Assembly: GCA_905221615.1 (NCBI GenBank)
Contig: CAJNDT010006019.1
Span: 124,001 to 188,000, forward strand
Length of the DNA stretch: 64,000 nucleotides
Direction: 5' to 3'
Origin: Symbiodinium sp. CCMP2592
Lineage: Eukaryota; Sar; Dinophyceae; Suessiales; Symbiodiniaceae
Positions 39,000-49,658 of this stretch are shown here, piece by piece. The notes beneath the pieces were generated by a model, which saw nothing but the letters and a program-made list of their open reading frames with translations, was not told the DNA's origin and did not search any database. Each line of letters begins with the position of its first letter. Within the stretch, counting starts at the first letter, position 1. Both the position numbers and the translations under genes were made by a program.

Positions 39000-40930
39000 C
39001 ACAAAGGGGCATGCTGGGCCCCCACGTGGCGCGCGCGCGCGCCTGCTCGGGCTCTTGCGGCTCCGTTTCCACAGGGGGCTCCTCGGGCGAAGGCTGCCCT
39101 GGTTTGGGCTGTGGCGCAAGGAGCTCCTGCGACGACCGGTTGGGCTGCGTTGAGCTGCGGAGAGCGAGCCGGGGCCTCCTCGTTCTTCTCCTCCTGGCTG
39201 GGCGGCGCACGCCCTGCGCTGGAGGCGCGGCTGCCACTCGCCTCGCCTCGGAGAAAAGAGAGAAAGGACGGGCCAGGACGGGAGGAAGGGAGGAAGAGGG
39301 GACCGGCTCCGGCCTTGCCCCGCAAGAAGGGTGTTTCCGCTGTTGCTCTGGCTCTTGCTCCCGCGCTTCTTGCCGCGGGCCCCTCGCAGGACTTCCTCGA
39401 AACTTCCTCGAAACCTCAGAATAAAAGGAGCCAACAAGACTAAGAGCCGATGATGACTGCGACTCTGCGCGAGCCGCGGGCCTTCTTCGTCGGAGTCCAC
39501 CTCCTTCTCCACGGCCTAAACGCCGGCGCGGGTCTACGCAGGAAAGATACTCGGCCCATGGCCCATTCTTTATATGTGCCAGAGCCCCCCCCCAAAAAAA
39601 AAATTGCCTCCATGGGAGGCTCCGAAGGCGCTTCCTCAGAGCGCTGGCCCGGATCTCTGCTCTCTCTTTACTCACTTTACTCTATCTCGTTGGCTCGTTC
39701 AGCTCGTTCCACCCCGTTCCGCGGAAGGCGTCCCGGCGTCCCCCGCCTCGTCGTCCTCGCTGTCCTCCTCCCGCTCGTCCGTGTCACGGACTGGCTCGAA
39801 GCTGCCCGAGTCCTCACCAGGCCGAACCTCACAAAAGCGCGCGCGCCGCCAGACCTCCGCACTCCAAGCTCACGACCAAACGCACGTCGCCTGGTGCTTC
39901 CTTTCCTTCTCTTTCTGCTTCTTCTTCTGCTTCGCCTTCTTCTTCTTCACCTCACCAAGACGTGGAACAGAGGGAGGCAGAAACGCCGTTTGCACGGGCA
40001 AAAATGGGAAATTGAGAATCCTCCCTAAGCGGAAAGCCCCGTGGGCCTATTTCCGATCTGATTCCTGTTTTCCGTAACGACAGGGATCAACCAGACAAAG
40101 TTGTTCGTAGCCCCACTGCCGTCACTCACCAGACGCGCAGACGCGGCCACGGAAGGAAACGCTGAATACGACGGCACCAACATCGATCTTCTTGCCGCTC
40201 TTGCCGAAGTGGAAGACTTCCGACACATGTTTCCATGGCGCTTGCTCTGTAGTCCTGGAGCTCCATTCGCAAGTGTCCGAAGCTACTGGGCTTGGTCGGG
40301 CTGATCAGTCGCCGAAACGAAAGCAAGGCAGCGGGCCTTCTTTTGCGTTACTCTGAAACATTCCAACCCGGCGGCAGGCCAGAGACTTCAGCCGGTTTAG
40401 CTCCTACGCGCGAACCTTTTCGATGCACCTTCCATCTCTAGTGCTTCATAGCAGTTTGAGAACGCTCTCAGCACAGAGTAGGCACGGAACACGAACACGT
40501 CGGCACTACGGTACAAAGAGAAGCAGCCGAGTCGTTCCTGAAAGCAAAGCCGCCTGGATGCGTTACCTGTTACACTTTGGCGAAGAGAAGCGTTGAGTCT
40601 CGTGCCTCCTTGAGCTGCTCTACGTGGAGATCGTTCAGAAGCTCGGCTTCTGCAGCCGCCGCAGCCTCCAACTCCACGCTGCCCGCCTCAAGAGCCACAC
40701 AAGATCACACATCCCAATCTAAGACTCCACAAGCCACACTATCCACACTCCACATGTCACCTGCAGGTGCTCTCCGCGCTGAAGGGGCATCTGCAACTCC
40801 GGACACAGCTTTGGGAGTTTGGGCTCGCGAAGCAGCTGCTGCAGCTCGCTATCCTGCCCAGTGCGGCACGAAACTTCAACAAAAGACCTTCTGTGCAGCT
40901 TCAGTGCAGCCCGGAGTGCGGCCAGCCGGG
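39000..40930 (-). CDS. Multi-exon host gene, charged coiled-coil protein
   Basis: Minus-strand exon-like blocks in coding order: SELQQLLREPKLPKLCPELQ (near 40,800), SVELEAAAAAEAELLNDLHV and EQLKEARDS (40,597-40,680), HVSEVFHFGKSGKKIDVGAV and VFSVSFRGRVCASG (40,130-40,232, followed by GTGAGT), GEVKKKKAKQKKKQKEKERK (39,890-39,955), the acidic block at 39,715-39,828, and EKEVDSDEEGPRLAQS (39,460-39,515). Alternating acidic, basic and coiled-coil segments suggest a nuclear or ribonucleoprotein factor. Family unknown. Exon order and completeness are inferred from frames and splice-like sites. Confidence 0.5.
39715..39828 (-). CDS. Acidic exon of the charged-protein gene
   Basis: After an acceptor TTTTGTGAG it encodes VRPGEDSGSFEPVRDTDERE, then EDSEDDEAGDAGTPSAERG. 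The run of acidic residues in only one of six frames argues for real coding. Confidence 0.5.
40130..40232 (-). CDS. Best-defined exon of the charged-protein gene
   Basis: Open, codon-continuous stretch encoding KHVSEVFHFGKSGKKIDVGA and VVFSVSFRGRVCASG, ended by a consensus GT donor (TCTG|GTGAGT). The alternating hydrophobic pattern looks like beta strands. Acceptor side not certain. Confidence 0.5.
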
Positions 40931-41009
40931 CCCGCCTTGAGGTAGAGCAACATCGAGGCCCGGGATTCCCGCGGCCGCTTCAGCACGGCTGAAGGGCCGT
41001 AGAGATAGT

Positions 41010-41544
41010 TCACGCAGAGCCACTCTTCGCCCCCAAAGGAAGCATCCACGGCTGTAGCATTGGAGACGCCGCAGACTGCTGACCCCGCCTCACGGTCGTC
41101 GAAGCGGTACCACTGCCCACGATCGCCTCAAAAAAACGGACGAGATCACAGCAAGGGCAGCAGCCGGTTTCAACTTGTCCGCCTTCCATCTCTGGCCGGA
41201 TGTAAGACAGGTAGTGGTCATCACACTCGACCATGATCGCGTAAAGATGGTACACGGCACCGCCTTCTGCATACCTTCGATTGGGTGGGGCACTGTGCCC
41301 AACGCAGACCCACCCCAAATTCGCGAAATGATGCAAATCCAAGGCACTTCCCCATGTCGATTTGACGTGGAAAGCGCAGGAATGTCTCTGTGAGACCAGA
41401 GAGCCCGGTGCAACAGTCGTAGTCGCCGCGCTTCAAGTACCACTGCAGGACCGAAGGCCTCGAACATGCACCAAGTGGGATTCTCAGCAGCGACATGAGT
41501 GAAAGTGGATGTGAGACCGGCAACCACGAACCTGTAATTTGCAT
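41010..41544 (-). CDS. Possible exon(s), unknown protein
   Basis: A minus-strand frame encodes [20 protein letters not shown] and [20 protein letters not shown], then a GT donor after CAATCGAAG. In another frame further on: [20 protein letters not shown]. The first looks globular and Cys-containing. I do not recognise it. It may be the 5' part of the neighbouring gene. Confidence 0.35.
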
Positions 41545-41570
41545 TCATCGGCGCACTGGTGCATCTGTGA

Positions 41571-42759
<1,189 letters not shown>

Positions 42760-42760
<1 letters not shown>

Positions 42761-43130
42761 TGATACTGGGTCTGATCAACCCAGCGTACCTGCCAGTGTT
42801 TTGCAAGTGTTATGGCTCGGGGCTAAGCCGAGAACCCCAATAAGTGTGTTTGATGTTACTGCCTAGTGGCTTAAAATCCGATACCTCTATGTTGAAAGAC
42901 TGAGTTCCGACAATTACCATCAGTCCAGAGGGAGGATTGCACGAGTGTGCTCTAGACGGCTTTCGTCGATCGTGTCGTCTACGGTAGGGTAGCCTACTGC
43001 CTGGCCCTGATCGGCCCAGTCAAAATCACAGGACCCTGATCGGTCCAAGCCCTGATCGGCTTCTTGCCAAAACAAGACCTCTTGGTCTCCAGAGATCGAA
43101 AATGCTCTACGGAGCAATCATATGCAGTTT
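42760..43130 (+). other. Leader region before ORF1
   Basis: Holds a hairpin CTGGGT-CTGATCA-ACCCAG near 42,768 and three CCTGATCGG(C/T) repeats at 43,004-43,060. No coding frame. Possibly 5' untranslated region of the element that follows. Confidence 0.45.
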
Positions 43131-43135
43131 AGGGC

Positions 43136-44278
43136 TTGATTGCCCAGTTGCAGACAGGACTGATGCCCTCTCGTTCTCACAACAGCCGTCAGTCTGATCA
43201 AGTAACTGTTCTCCCCTGGACAAGTGACCTCGCCATGGCCTCCTGGTCATCATCATCATGGTCTAACAGCGACTCCAGCAACAGCTGGGACAATCGACAG
43301 CAATGGAATCGATGGAGCAAAGAAGACAAATGGGACTCCAAATACTCAGAGAAGTCGTGGGAATGTGTAGCCAGCCCCACGTATCAAACTTTTTCTTTGC
43401 CGTCTTCTTTTGTTTCAGATGACCAGCACTATGACAAGACCCCTTTGGGCAAAGGTGCTCATGTGCTGCATAAGTTGGTTCAACCCACAGAGTGGTCTCG
43501 CAAAGCTGGGCTGGCTGGCCGTGATGTCAGCGACATCCGTGCCTTTGAGCTTGCCCATCGAGGCCTTGGAGATTTCTCATTTCGATTGTTGTCAGAAGGA
43601 AGGCACCAGAGTATCGTCTGGGCTCGAAGCGGCCAAGAATCGGTACTCATTACTGCACTGTTGAAGAAGCTTCGTGAAAGTGGCATTTCTATCGATGAGG
43701 CAGCAAAAGCCTGCCATACTTCGGCTCCTCCCGACAAGCATAAGGAAGCAATGCGATTCATGGAACCGCTTGCTCAAGAACTTTTCAATTGTGTTTTGGC
43801 CAAAGCGCCTCCAACAAATCCGGATGCCTCCGAAGAACTTGCCAAAGCTAAAGCCAAATTGGCTGAGCATGGCATTGCTATGTCTCCCCTGAAGAGGAAG
43901 GCGACTGAAGATCCTGAGCCTGACTCAGGACGACGGGCAAAGCCTGCCATGCCCATTGCTGAGCCGGAATCCCAAATGGAAGCTGAACAGCTCCTTAAAG
44001 ATCCGCAACGAAAGCTGGATACTCGTCCCAAAGGAGCCACAGATGACCATGTCACTGAATGGCTAGCCACTTACAAGAACAAGCCAGAGTTTAAAGGCAA
44101 GTATCAAATGTTGGTTAAGCATGTACAGACTGTCCAGAAGCTTCTCAAAACTGAAGCATCTAAAGACCAATTGGTTGCAGCTGCTAAAGAGTTTGGACTG
44201 GATCCAAAGCTGGCATCCAGGCTGTCCATCAAGAATTTGTCTACTGTGATTGCTGTTGCACAATTTCAAACTGCTTGA
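43136..44278 (+). CDS. ORF1 of the GIY-YIG/RT element, unknown
   Basis: 380 codons; the in-frame Met at 43,235 (MASWSSSSWSNSD) is an alternative start. Ser/Trp/Asn-rich N-terminus, a predicted globular middle (GKGAHVLHKLVQP to LLKKLRESGISIDEAAKACH), an acidic/basic linker (PLKRKATEDPEPDSGRRAKP) and a helical C-terminus (KYQMLVKHVQTVQKLLKTEA then FGLDPKLASRLSIKNLS). No family recognised. It stops 63 bp before ORF2. Possibly a nucleic-acid-binding chaperone by analogy with ORF1s of other retroelements. Confidence 0.65.
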   Translation: MIAQLQTGLMPSRSHNSRQSDQVTVLPWTSDLAMASWSSSSWSNSDSSNSWDNRQQWNRWSKEDKWDSKYSEKSWECVASPTYQTFSLPSSFVSDDQHYDKTPLGKGAHVLHKLVQPTEWSRKAGLAGRDVSDIRAFELAHRGLGDFSFRLLSEGRHQSIVWARSGQESVLITALLKKLRESGISIDEAAKACHTSAPPDKHKEAMRFMEPLAQELFNCVLAKAPPTNPDASEELAKAKAKLAEHGIAMSPLKRKATEDPEPDSGRRAKPAMPIAEPESQMEAEQLLKDPQRKLDTRPKGATDDHVTEWLATYKNKPEFKGKYQMLVKHVQTVQKLLKTEASKDQLVAAAKEFGLDPKLASRLSIKNLSTVIAVAQFQTA

Positions 44279-44341
44279 CTAGCAGCTCAATGCCAACATC
44301 TTGCTGCTTCAAGCAAACAAGAGATCAAGCAGCAAATTTGT

Positions 44342-47038
44342 ATGTTGGGAGAGGCTGTGACGTTCTTTTTGCACCACTGTCCGGGCTTCAACAAAGAGTC
44401 GGCACTGTGGGCCCAAGGCCTGCTTCATCTTCTGTTGCTTTTTTACTTTCAAGAAGGATCTCCGTCTTCGTATGCTGAGACCATTCGACAGAAGCTTCAG
44501 CAGTTCCGGGTGCACCCCGCCACTTACACGTGGCCCAGATTTCAATCACAAAATGCGGTGTATATGAAAACAGCAGTGGATTGGCGCCATTTTTCAAGCA
44601 TTGAACATTACAGGCAGCCTTCCACATTTATGTACATAGGCTCTACCAGCCAATCTGTTTTTCGAAGAGAGTCCAACAGATTCTCAGTTGCCAGGAAGCT
44701 GGCAAACGGGGGCGAAGCTCAGGCCGAGCTAGCCATCCGATACTGGGTGTCCAATCAGTGTCTTGAGCAGTACACTTTGTTTCTCGTTTCTCCATGCTCA
44801 ACTTACAAGGAAGCATGGGTAACGGAACACTGCTTAATTGGGATGTGGCAACCCAAGCTGAATCACCCGTACATCACCTCCTTTTTTAAAAGGAGTGCAC
44901 TGGGCTTTAGACCCAACAAGAGAGTTCGACACAGTGTGTCTTCTAGGTTCGGGTTAAGACTGTGGAGAAAACTGAGAAAGAAGCTCCACAGACAACTTCA
45001 GCCCGTTCCTTTTCAACTCAAGAGAAGGTCGGCATGGGAGATACTATTCAATCTTACATGCTTCAGCCGTGCCCCCTTTGAAGAGGCAAAAAAGCTGCGA
45101 AGCGACCGATACCTTCCAGATGAGATTTACTCTTTGGTTCGCTTGAGCAACTGCCTGGAAGAGCCTGGCAAAAGTAAAGCCAGGAAGGTGCTCAAAACTG
45201 TTTGCCAATTCCGAAACATGTCCTGGCCAATGGCAACACTGGGCTTGCAGTTGAAATTCACTGCATCCCCAAGCTTTGGGTCAGATGTTTCCAGATGGAT
45301 CCGAAAGCTTGTATTGGCACATAAGCCGATCCTTATACCTTTTCACCTTCCAGTTTGCAAAGTCAGAGAGCAACCTCATCAGTCTCTCAAAGACTTCATG
45401 CACAATTTCAAAGACTGGGACCAATGGTTACAGAATCATTCTGTTGATGAAGCACCATGCCCTTGTGCTTACTACGCCAAACTACTGCCGGAAAAGTGCC
45501 TCACTCGAGGCCATGTTGTAGCAGGCATAGAACAACTTGGCAGTCTTCACCGCTCCTTTGAAAAACTAGGGAGTGGTAGTGCATCTTCAGCCTTTTTTCC
45601 TTCCAAAAGAGAATTTTTCAATCACAACACCCGTCTGTTTGCATCTTGGCGGCGCAAGCATTGTCTTCCCAAGGGTGTTGATATAGCTTTTCAGCAATTT
45701 CTCGAGCAACAATGGAGCAAACACCTCGATCACCTGGGCCAAGAAAATCGGCTCACATGGAGAGATGTTTCTGCTGCTCGCGATTTACTGCATCGACAGT
45801 TCATTGTTCATTGTGAAGACCATGAGCCGAACCATCTTATGGTCTTCTGTCCCAAATTCTACCTCCAAGCTGCCATGAAGACCTGGCAGGATCCAGATGT
45901 TTTTGAGCCTGTGGAAGGCTCCCAAGAACTCTGGAACCATTGTGTTTTTCAACAGATTCCCGCCATACTGAAACGACGATATAGATGGGGAATCAATGCT
46001 TCCGGCACTTTGCCTGTTGGGTTCGTCTTTCTCAAACGCAAGAAAGAATTTTTGAAAGGGAGGACGATAATATCGTACTCCAACAGTTGTATCAAGAAGT
46101 TGTTGATTGCAGCTGCACAAGCGATTCTTTTGATGGTTCGCTTGGTCTGGCCTGAGGCAATGGGCCTAGCAACTACTCCCCAACTTTGGAAGAAGCTGCA
46201 TCAGTTTCTCCGCCGCACCCCTTCCATGGTGCATCTCGCTGAAATCAATGATGATCTCGTGGGATTTTTCAACTCTGTGCAGGGACAGCAAATCCTGGAT
46301 TCGCTGTCGATGCTTGTACAGATGTATCAAGATCAGGAGTACCCTCCGCATATTACGGTTTCCCTAAAAAAGCAACCCAATTGTGAGTCTGCTTGGCCTG
46401 GTAAACCCATGGCAAAGGGAGCCAAACACATCAGGTTTCTTCATGTTTCGGACCTGACTGCGATTGTACAGACCTCGTTCCAAGCAGGAGTGTTTACCAC
46501 TCTTGGCTTATTGTTCAGGCAACACCGGGGCACTTGTATAGGTAACCAAATCAGCCCGGTCCTCAGCAGTCTTCCGGTAATTCAGCGAGAATCTTGTTGG
46601 CAAAGAGAATGGCACCAGTTCCTGGAATCTGCGAGGTTCTTTGACAACCAAGCATCGGAACTGTTTGTCTGCAGATATGTTGACAATCGACTTGTAGTGT
46701 GCGATGAAAACTTTCTATCGCACCAATGCATGAAAGATTTTCAACACCTCTCTTTTTACGGAGGAACTATCCAGCTGGAAGAAGTTACGAATCATCAATT
46801 TCTGGGCTTCCGGCTCAACATGGCCAACAGAACAGTGACCTACCTGCAACCAGACAAAGCCTGGTCAATCCGAAACCCAAGATCTGCAGGAAGTTGGTCC
46901 ACTCGAATTTCAGGCTATTTATCTCGCAAAGCTTTGATTGTACAGTACGCATGGCCTCCGAGCAGTCGCAAACATCAACTGCAGGCACTTCGCCAATTGT
47001 ACATAGATAGAGGCTTCCCTGCAGACTTGTTGACCTGA
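44342..47038 (+). CDS. GIY-YIG endonuclease-reverse transcriptase
   Basis: An intact 898-codon frame. GIY-YIG nuclease at about residues 95-175: FMYIGSTSQSVFRRESNR with the core Tyr and Arg, then WVTEHCLIGMWQPKLNHPY with the metal-binding Glu162 and Asn174. A long linker follows. RT fingers include GFVFLKRKKEFLKGRTIISY. Motif A is AEINDDLVGFFNSV (about 633-646), motif B is HRGTCIGNQISPVL (728-741), motif C is RYVDNRLVV (Y779 V780 D781 N782), and GGTIQLEEV with FLGFRLNM follows. Motif C has Asn where most RTs have the second Asp. Nicking plus target-primed synthesis is the expected role. Confidence 0.88.
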   Translation: MLGEAVTFFLHHCPGFNKESALWAQGLLHLLLLFYFQEGSPSSYAETIRQKLQQFRVHPATYTWPRFQSQNAVYMKTAVDWRHFSSIEHYRQPSTFMYIGSTSQSVFRRESNRFSVARKLANGGEAQAELAIRYWVSNQCLEQYTLFLVSPCSTYKEAWVTEHCLIGMWQPKLNHPYITSFFKRSALGFRPNKRVRHSVSSRFGLRLWRKLRKKLHRQLQPVPFQLKRRSAWEILFNLTCFSRAPFEEAKKLRSDRYLPDEIYSLVRLSNCLEEPGKSKARKVLKTVCQFRNMSWPMATLGLQLKFTASPSFGSDVSRWIRKLVLAHKPILIPFHLPVCKVREQPHQSLKDFMHNFKDWDQWLQNHSVDEAPCPCAYYAKLLPEKCLTRGHVVAGIEQLGSLHRSFEKLGSGSASSAFFPSKREFFNHNTRLFASWRRKHCLPKGVDIAFQQFLEQQWSKHLDHLGQENRLTWRDVSAARDLLHRQFIVHCEDHEPNHLMVFCPKFYLQAAMKTWQDPDVFEPVEGSQELWNHCVFQQIPAILKRRYRWGINASGTLPVGFVFLKRKKEFLKGRTIISYSNSCIKKLLIAAAQAILLMVRLVWPEAMGLATTPQLWKKLHQFLRRTPSMVHLAEINDDLVGFFNSVQGQQILDSLSMLVQMYQDQEYPPHITVSLKKQPNCESAWPGKPMAKGAKHIRFLHVSDLTAIVQTSFQAGVFTTLGLLFRQHRGTCIGNQISPVLSSLPVIQRESCWQREWHQFLESARFFDNQASELFVCRYVDNRLVVCDENFLSHQCMKDFQHLSFYGGTIQLEEVTNHQFLGFRLNMANRTVTYLQPDKAWSIRNPRSAGSWSTRISGYLSRKALIVQYAWPPSSRKHQLQALRQLYIDRGFPADLLT

Positions 47039-47165
47039 AAGTGTCAAAACTCCGATTTCTTGGGTCTTGCAAGACGCTTGTATCGTTTGATGTGCACATA
47101 TTTCTCCGATACTGTAAGCTGGGCTCGCGACGACTTTTATAGTCTGCCCCTTGTGTACCCCAGCT

Positions 47166-47950
47166 ATGGCATCGTACGTCTTTCAGTTCTTCTGCGGCGA
47201 ATCCCAAGGATCCAATCCGCAGCCACGTGTTCTTGCATTGCAAGGACCAGTTGAGGAAATACATCCTCAACCCCGACCACGACCAGCCTTATCACATCGG
47301 GCACACAATGCCTCTAGATCCCCTTCGAGGCGTCGTGCTAGAACTTCTCGCTCACGGAGGCCACGGCGAAGCCGTACACCGAGAAGGACCCGACCACAGA
47401 TGGGTACCCCAAGGTATCCTCCGGGCAACTGGCGAGCCCCAGCACCTTGGGTTCCACCACCAAGGCAGGTCATGCCGCCACCTTCAGCACCACTGCCTCC
47501 ACCTTTTCCTCCCCCGGGCAATGTGACAGCATACTGGGTTCCACCACCGCCGCCTTTGTCACCACCAGTGGCGACACCTTTTGTGGCTCCAGATTTGCGG
47601 AGGCCAGCTGAACCTCGCACACCGCCGAAGTTAGCCAGGCCCAATAAGGCACCGCAACAGCCGATGCCAACAGCACGAGCCCCAGCAGCTGATCTTCCGG
47701 GCCCAAGCCAGCCCACAAAGCAGGCCAAGAAAGGGCCAGCGGCCTCCAATCAACTGGCCCCATTGGAGAGCCAGCAACAGATTGATGATCAGTTTTTTCG
47801 GAGCCTCATGTCCGCCAACATCAATGATGTTGAAGACCAGCTGGAAGTCCAGCTGTCGGGATTTTCAGCAACAGATCATATACCGGGAGGGATGACCACC
47901 CTGAGCCAATACCTTTTCTACCGTCAGCAACTTTTAACGGCTCCTTTCCC
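47166..47950 (+). CDS. ORF3, Pro/Arg/Ser-rich protein, truncated
   Basis: Starts MASYVFQFFCGES (an upstream Met exists at 47,151). It has an RS/RR-rich stretch (SRSPSRRRARTSRSRRPRRS), a long Pro-rich region, then a short helical tail (QQQIDDQFFRSLMSANINDV). The open frame runs to 48,026 but the last 25 codons lie in the neighbouring element's terminal repeat, so the native C-terminus is probably lost. Possible RNA-binding ORF of the same retroelement, or an unrelated host exon. About 130 bp separate it from ORF2. Confidence 0.5.
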
Positions 47951-48151
47951 GTGCACTAGCTCCTATATCCCACCACCATCCCCGGAACTCCACCAGGACG
48001 ATAGTAGTGCGAAAGTAGATAGCTAGCGAGCTAGCCGAGCGACGACCAGACTGACAAGCAACAGCAGCTAGCACGGACGTTCTTTTGTCTGGAGTGGCAA
48101 CTATCCCAGGTTGCCTGGAGATAACTGATAGCCTTCGGCTATCTATCCCCA
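47951..48151 (-). repeat. Terminal repeat B2 of the DIRS-like element
   Basis: 201 bp, starts GTGCACTAGCTCCTATATCC and ends with the hairpin GATAGCC-TTC-GGCTATC plus TATCCCCA. Repeats at 48,401-48,600 with one substitution and one 1-bp gap. Confidence 0.85.
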
Positions 48152-48400
48152 GGGTGGGCAGGGTGGGTACTTCAAAATTACCCCCCCTGATGGGGGACTT
48201 TATCCAGAATGGCCACGGTCACACACCGTCGTAGCCATTCCAAGTCACTGCTATCCTGTCTTCGCATGTCAGAGGCAACTCTCCTGCGAGCGACGATAGC
48301 GAACGAAACTTCGTTTCTAGCGAAGCTACCTTCGATAGCTTCGAGTAGTGATAGGTAAGCTAGCACACATAGTCGTAACTCGTTCCTCGTCACGAGGTAC
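48152..48400 (-). repeat. Spacer A2 between the terminal repeats
   Basis: 249 bp with G-rich GGGTGGGCAGGGTGGG at the start, a CCCCCC-TGAT-GGGGGG-like hairpin at 48,181-48,197 and dense TAGC/TATC/TCGC words and their complements. Predicted to match the unseen 5' end of the element if it has split direct repeats. The 71-codon minus frame here is not recognised. Confidence 0.5.
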
Positions 48401-48600
48401 GTGCACTAGCTCCTATATCCCACCACCATCCCCGGAACTCCACCAGGACGATAGTAGTGCGAAAGTAGATAGCTAGCGAGCTAGCCGAGCGACGACCAGA
48501 CGGACAAGCAACACAGCTAGCACGGACGTTCTTTTGTCTGGAGTGGCAACTATCCCAGGTTGCCTGGAGATAACTGATAGCCTTCGGCTATCTATCCCCA
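48401..48600 (-). repeat. Terminal repeat B1 of the DIRS-like element
   Basis: 200 bp, near-identical to 47,951-48,151, located directly after the stop of the RNase H gene in coding direction. Confidence 0.85.
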
Positions 48601-48616
48601 CGCATCGCCACTCAGG

Positions 48617-48955
48617 CTACCAGGGATCTAGCTTTCTGGCCTTACGGCTAAACTTGGACACCCTATCCGGGGTCCCTCGCTTTCGCGTGCCTAGCTCCTG
48701 GTAGAAGCTATCTGCATGCGCGAGTAGCCGGCCAAGAACACGCCACTGGAATTCCTCTCCTTTCAGATCTATCCTCTGAGAGGGATCGAATTCCTTGAAC
48801 TCCTCGTTTGTAAGGTCATCCGCTAGCTGGTTGATGTCTCTCCGTATCCACTGGAGCTGTAGCTCACAGTTTTTCTGGGATAGCTCTTCTGCTATCTCCA
48901 TTAAAACTAACATGGAGGGATACTTGGTCGTCATAGCCTTCTTCACAAGTGCCTC
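48617..48955 (-). CDS. DIRS-like RNase H, C-terminal part
   Basis: Resumes the RNase H after the LINE. EALVKKAMTTKYPSMLVLME continues from TDNKSNEALVK at 60.2 kb; then LQLQWIRRDINQLADDLTNE, the terminal catalytic motif, FKEFDPSQRIDL and a tail ending at a stop near 48,617. The open frame extends upstream into LINE sequence to 49,135 but those residues are not native. With the LINE and one target copy removed the gene is continuous. Confidence 0.88.
   Translation of the reverse strand, partial: EALVKKAMTTKYPSMLVLMEIAEELSQKNCELQLQWIRRDINQLADDLTNEEFKEFDPSQRIDLKGEEFQWRVLGRLLAHADSFYQELGTRKRGTPDRVSKFSRKARKLDPW
48939..48955. repeat. 17-bp target-site duplication, left
   Basis: TTCTTCACAAGTGCCTC, identical to 60,190-60,206. 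Marks the 3' side of the LINE. Confidence 0.95.
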
Positions 48956-49658
48956 TTTTTGCTTGTTGAGTTCTCGCGCCGCTCTCGCGAACGTGAACGA
49001 CGTGTCAAGCTTCACTCTTGAAGAAACAAGAACCGCCGACACTGTACTGCAGGGGTTGCGAGTCTCGAAAACAAAAGCTATACAGGATGCCAGCTCGCAC
49101 GGTAGCCAGAGGTCCGACGTGAGAAGCTTTGGCACTCGGGTGAGGAAAGCTCCAATGCTACTTTTACAAGTGGCCTCGGGAGCCTACGACTTGCAAACAT
49201 GTGGCTACGGAGTTCAGGGTGTACAGAGGGAACTCGTGAGCACACATAAAGATGAGCAGCAAGCTCAACAGTCTTCTACGGCTAGTGCAGCAGCAGCAAA
49301 GAGGGCGTGCTCTACCGTAAAACTGTACACGGCGGGTCAGTCGCGACGGCGTTGTGTGAGCTCAGTCCACCTCGCTTCAGCAGCCAGCAGCACCACGCAG
49401 CGCCGCAGCAGCAGCACAGGCCACTCGCCCCAGCAGCACAAAGGCAGCACCAGAAGCGCCACCAGCCACGCAGCGGCGAGCAGCCCGGCTTGAAGCTCGA
49501 GGGGAGACAGAAGAGAGTCACGGTAGGTTACTCGAAGAGTGGTCGGTCAAACCACCGCTCAAGTTTCAGAGGCTACTGGAGCCCACGGCTCAGCACACAG
49601 CAGCTCCGGGCACGAAAGTGCCAGCACACAAGAGGGTGGGAAAACCCGGGCCTAAACC
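48956..49658 (-). other. LINE 3' untranslated region
   Basis: No coding domain. CAG/CAGCAGCAGCA-rich between 49,256 and 49,480. It ends in five A before the target duplication instead of a long poly(A) tail. Confidence 0.6.

Noticed and set aside
47951-48600. The two 200-bp repeats as LTRs of a solo or tandem LTR element
   Set aside because: They are separated by only 249 bp without coding sequence and sit at the 3' end of a DIRS-like gene; no primer site or target duplication is seen.
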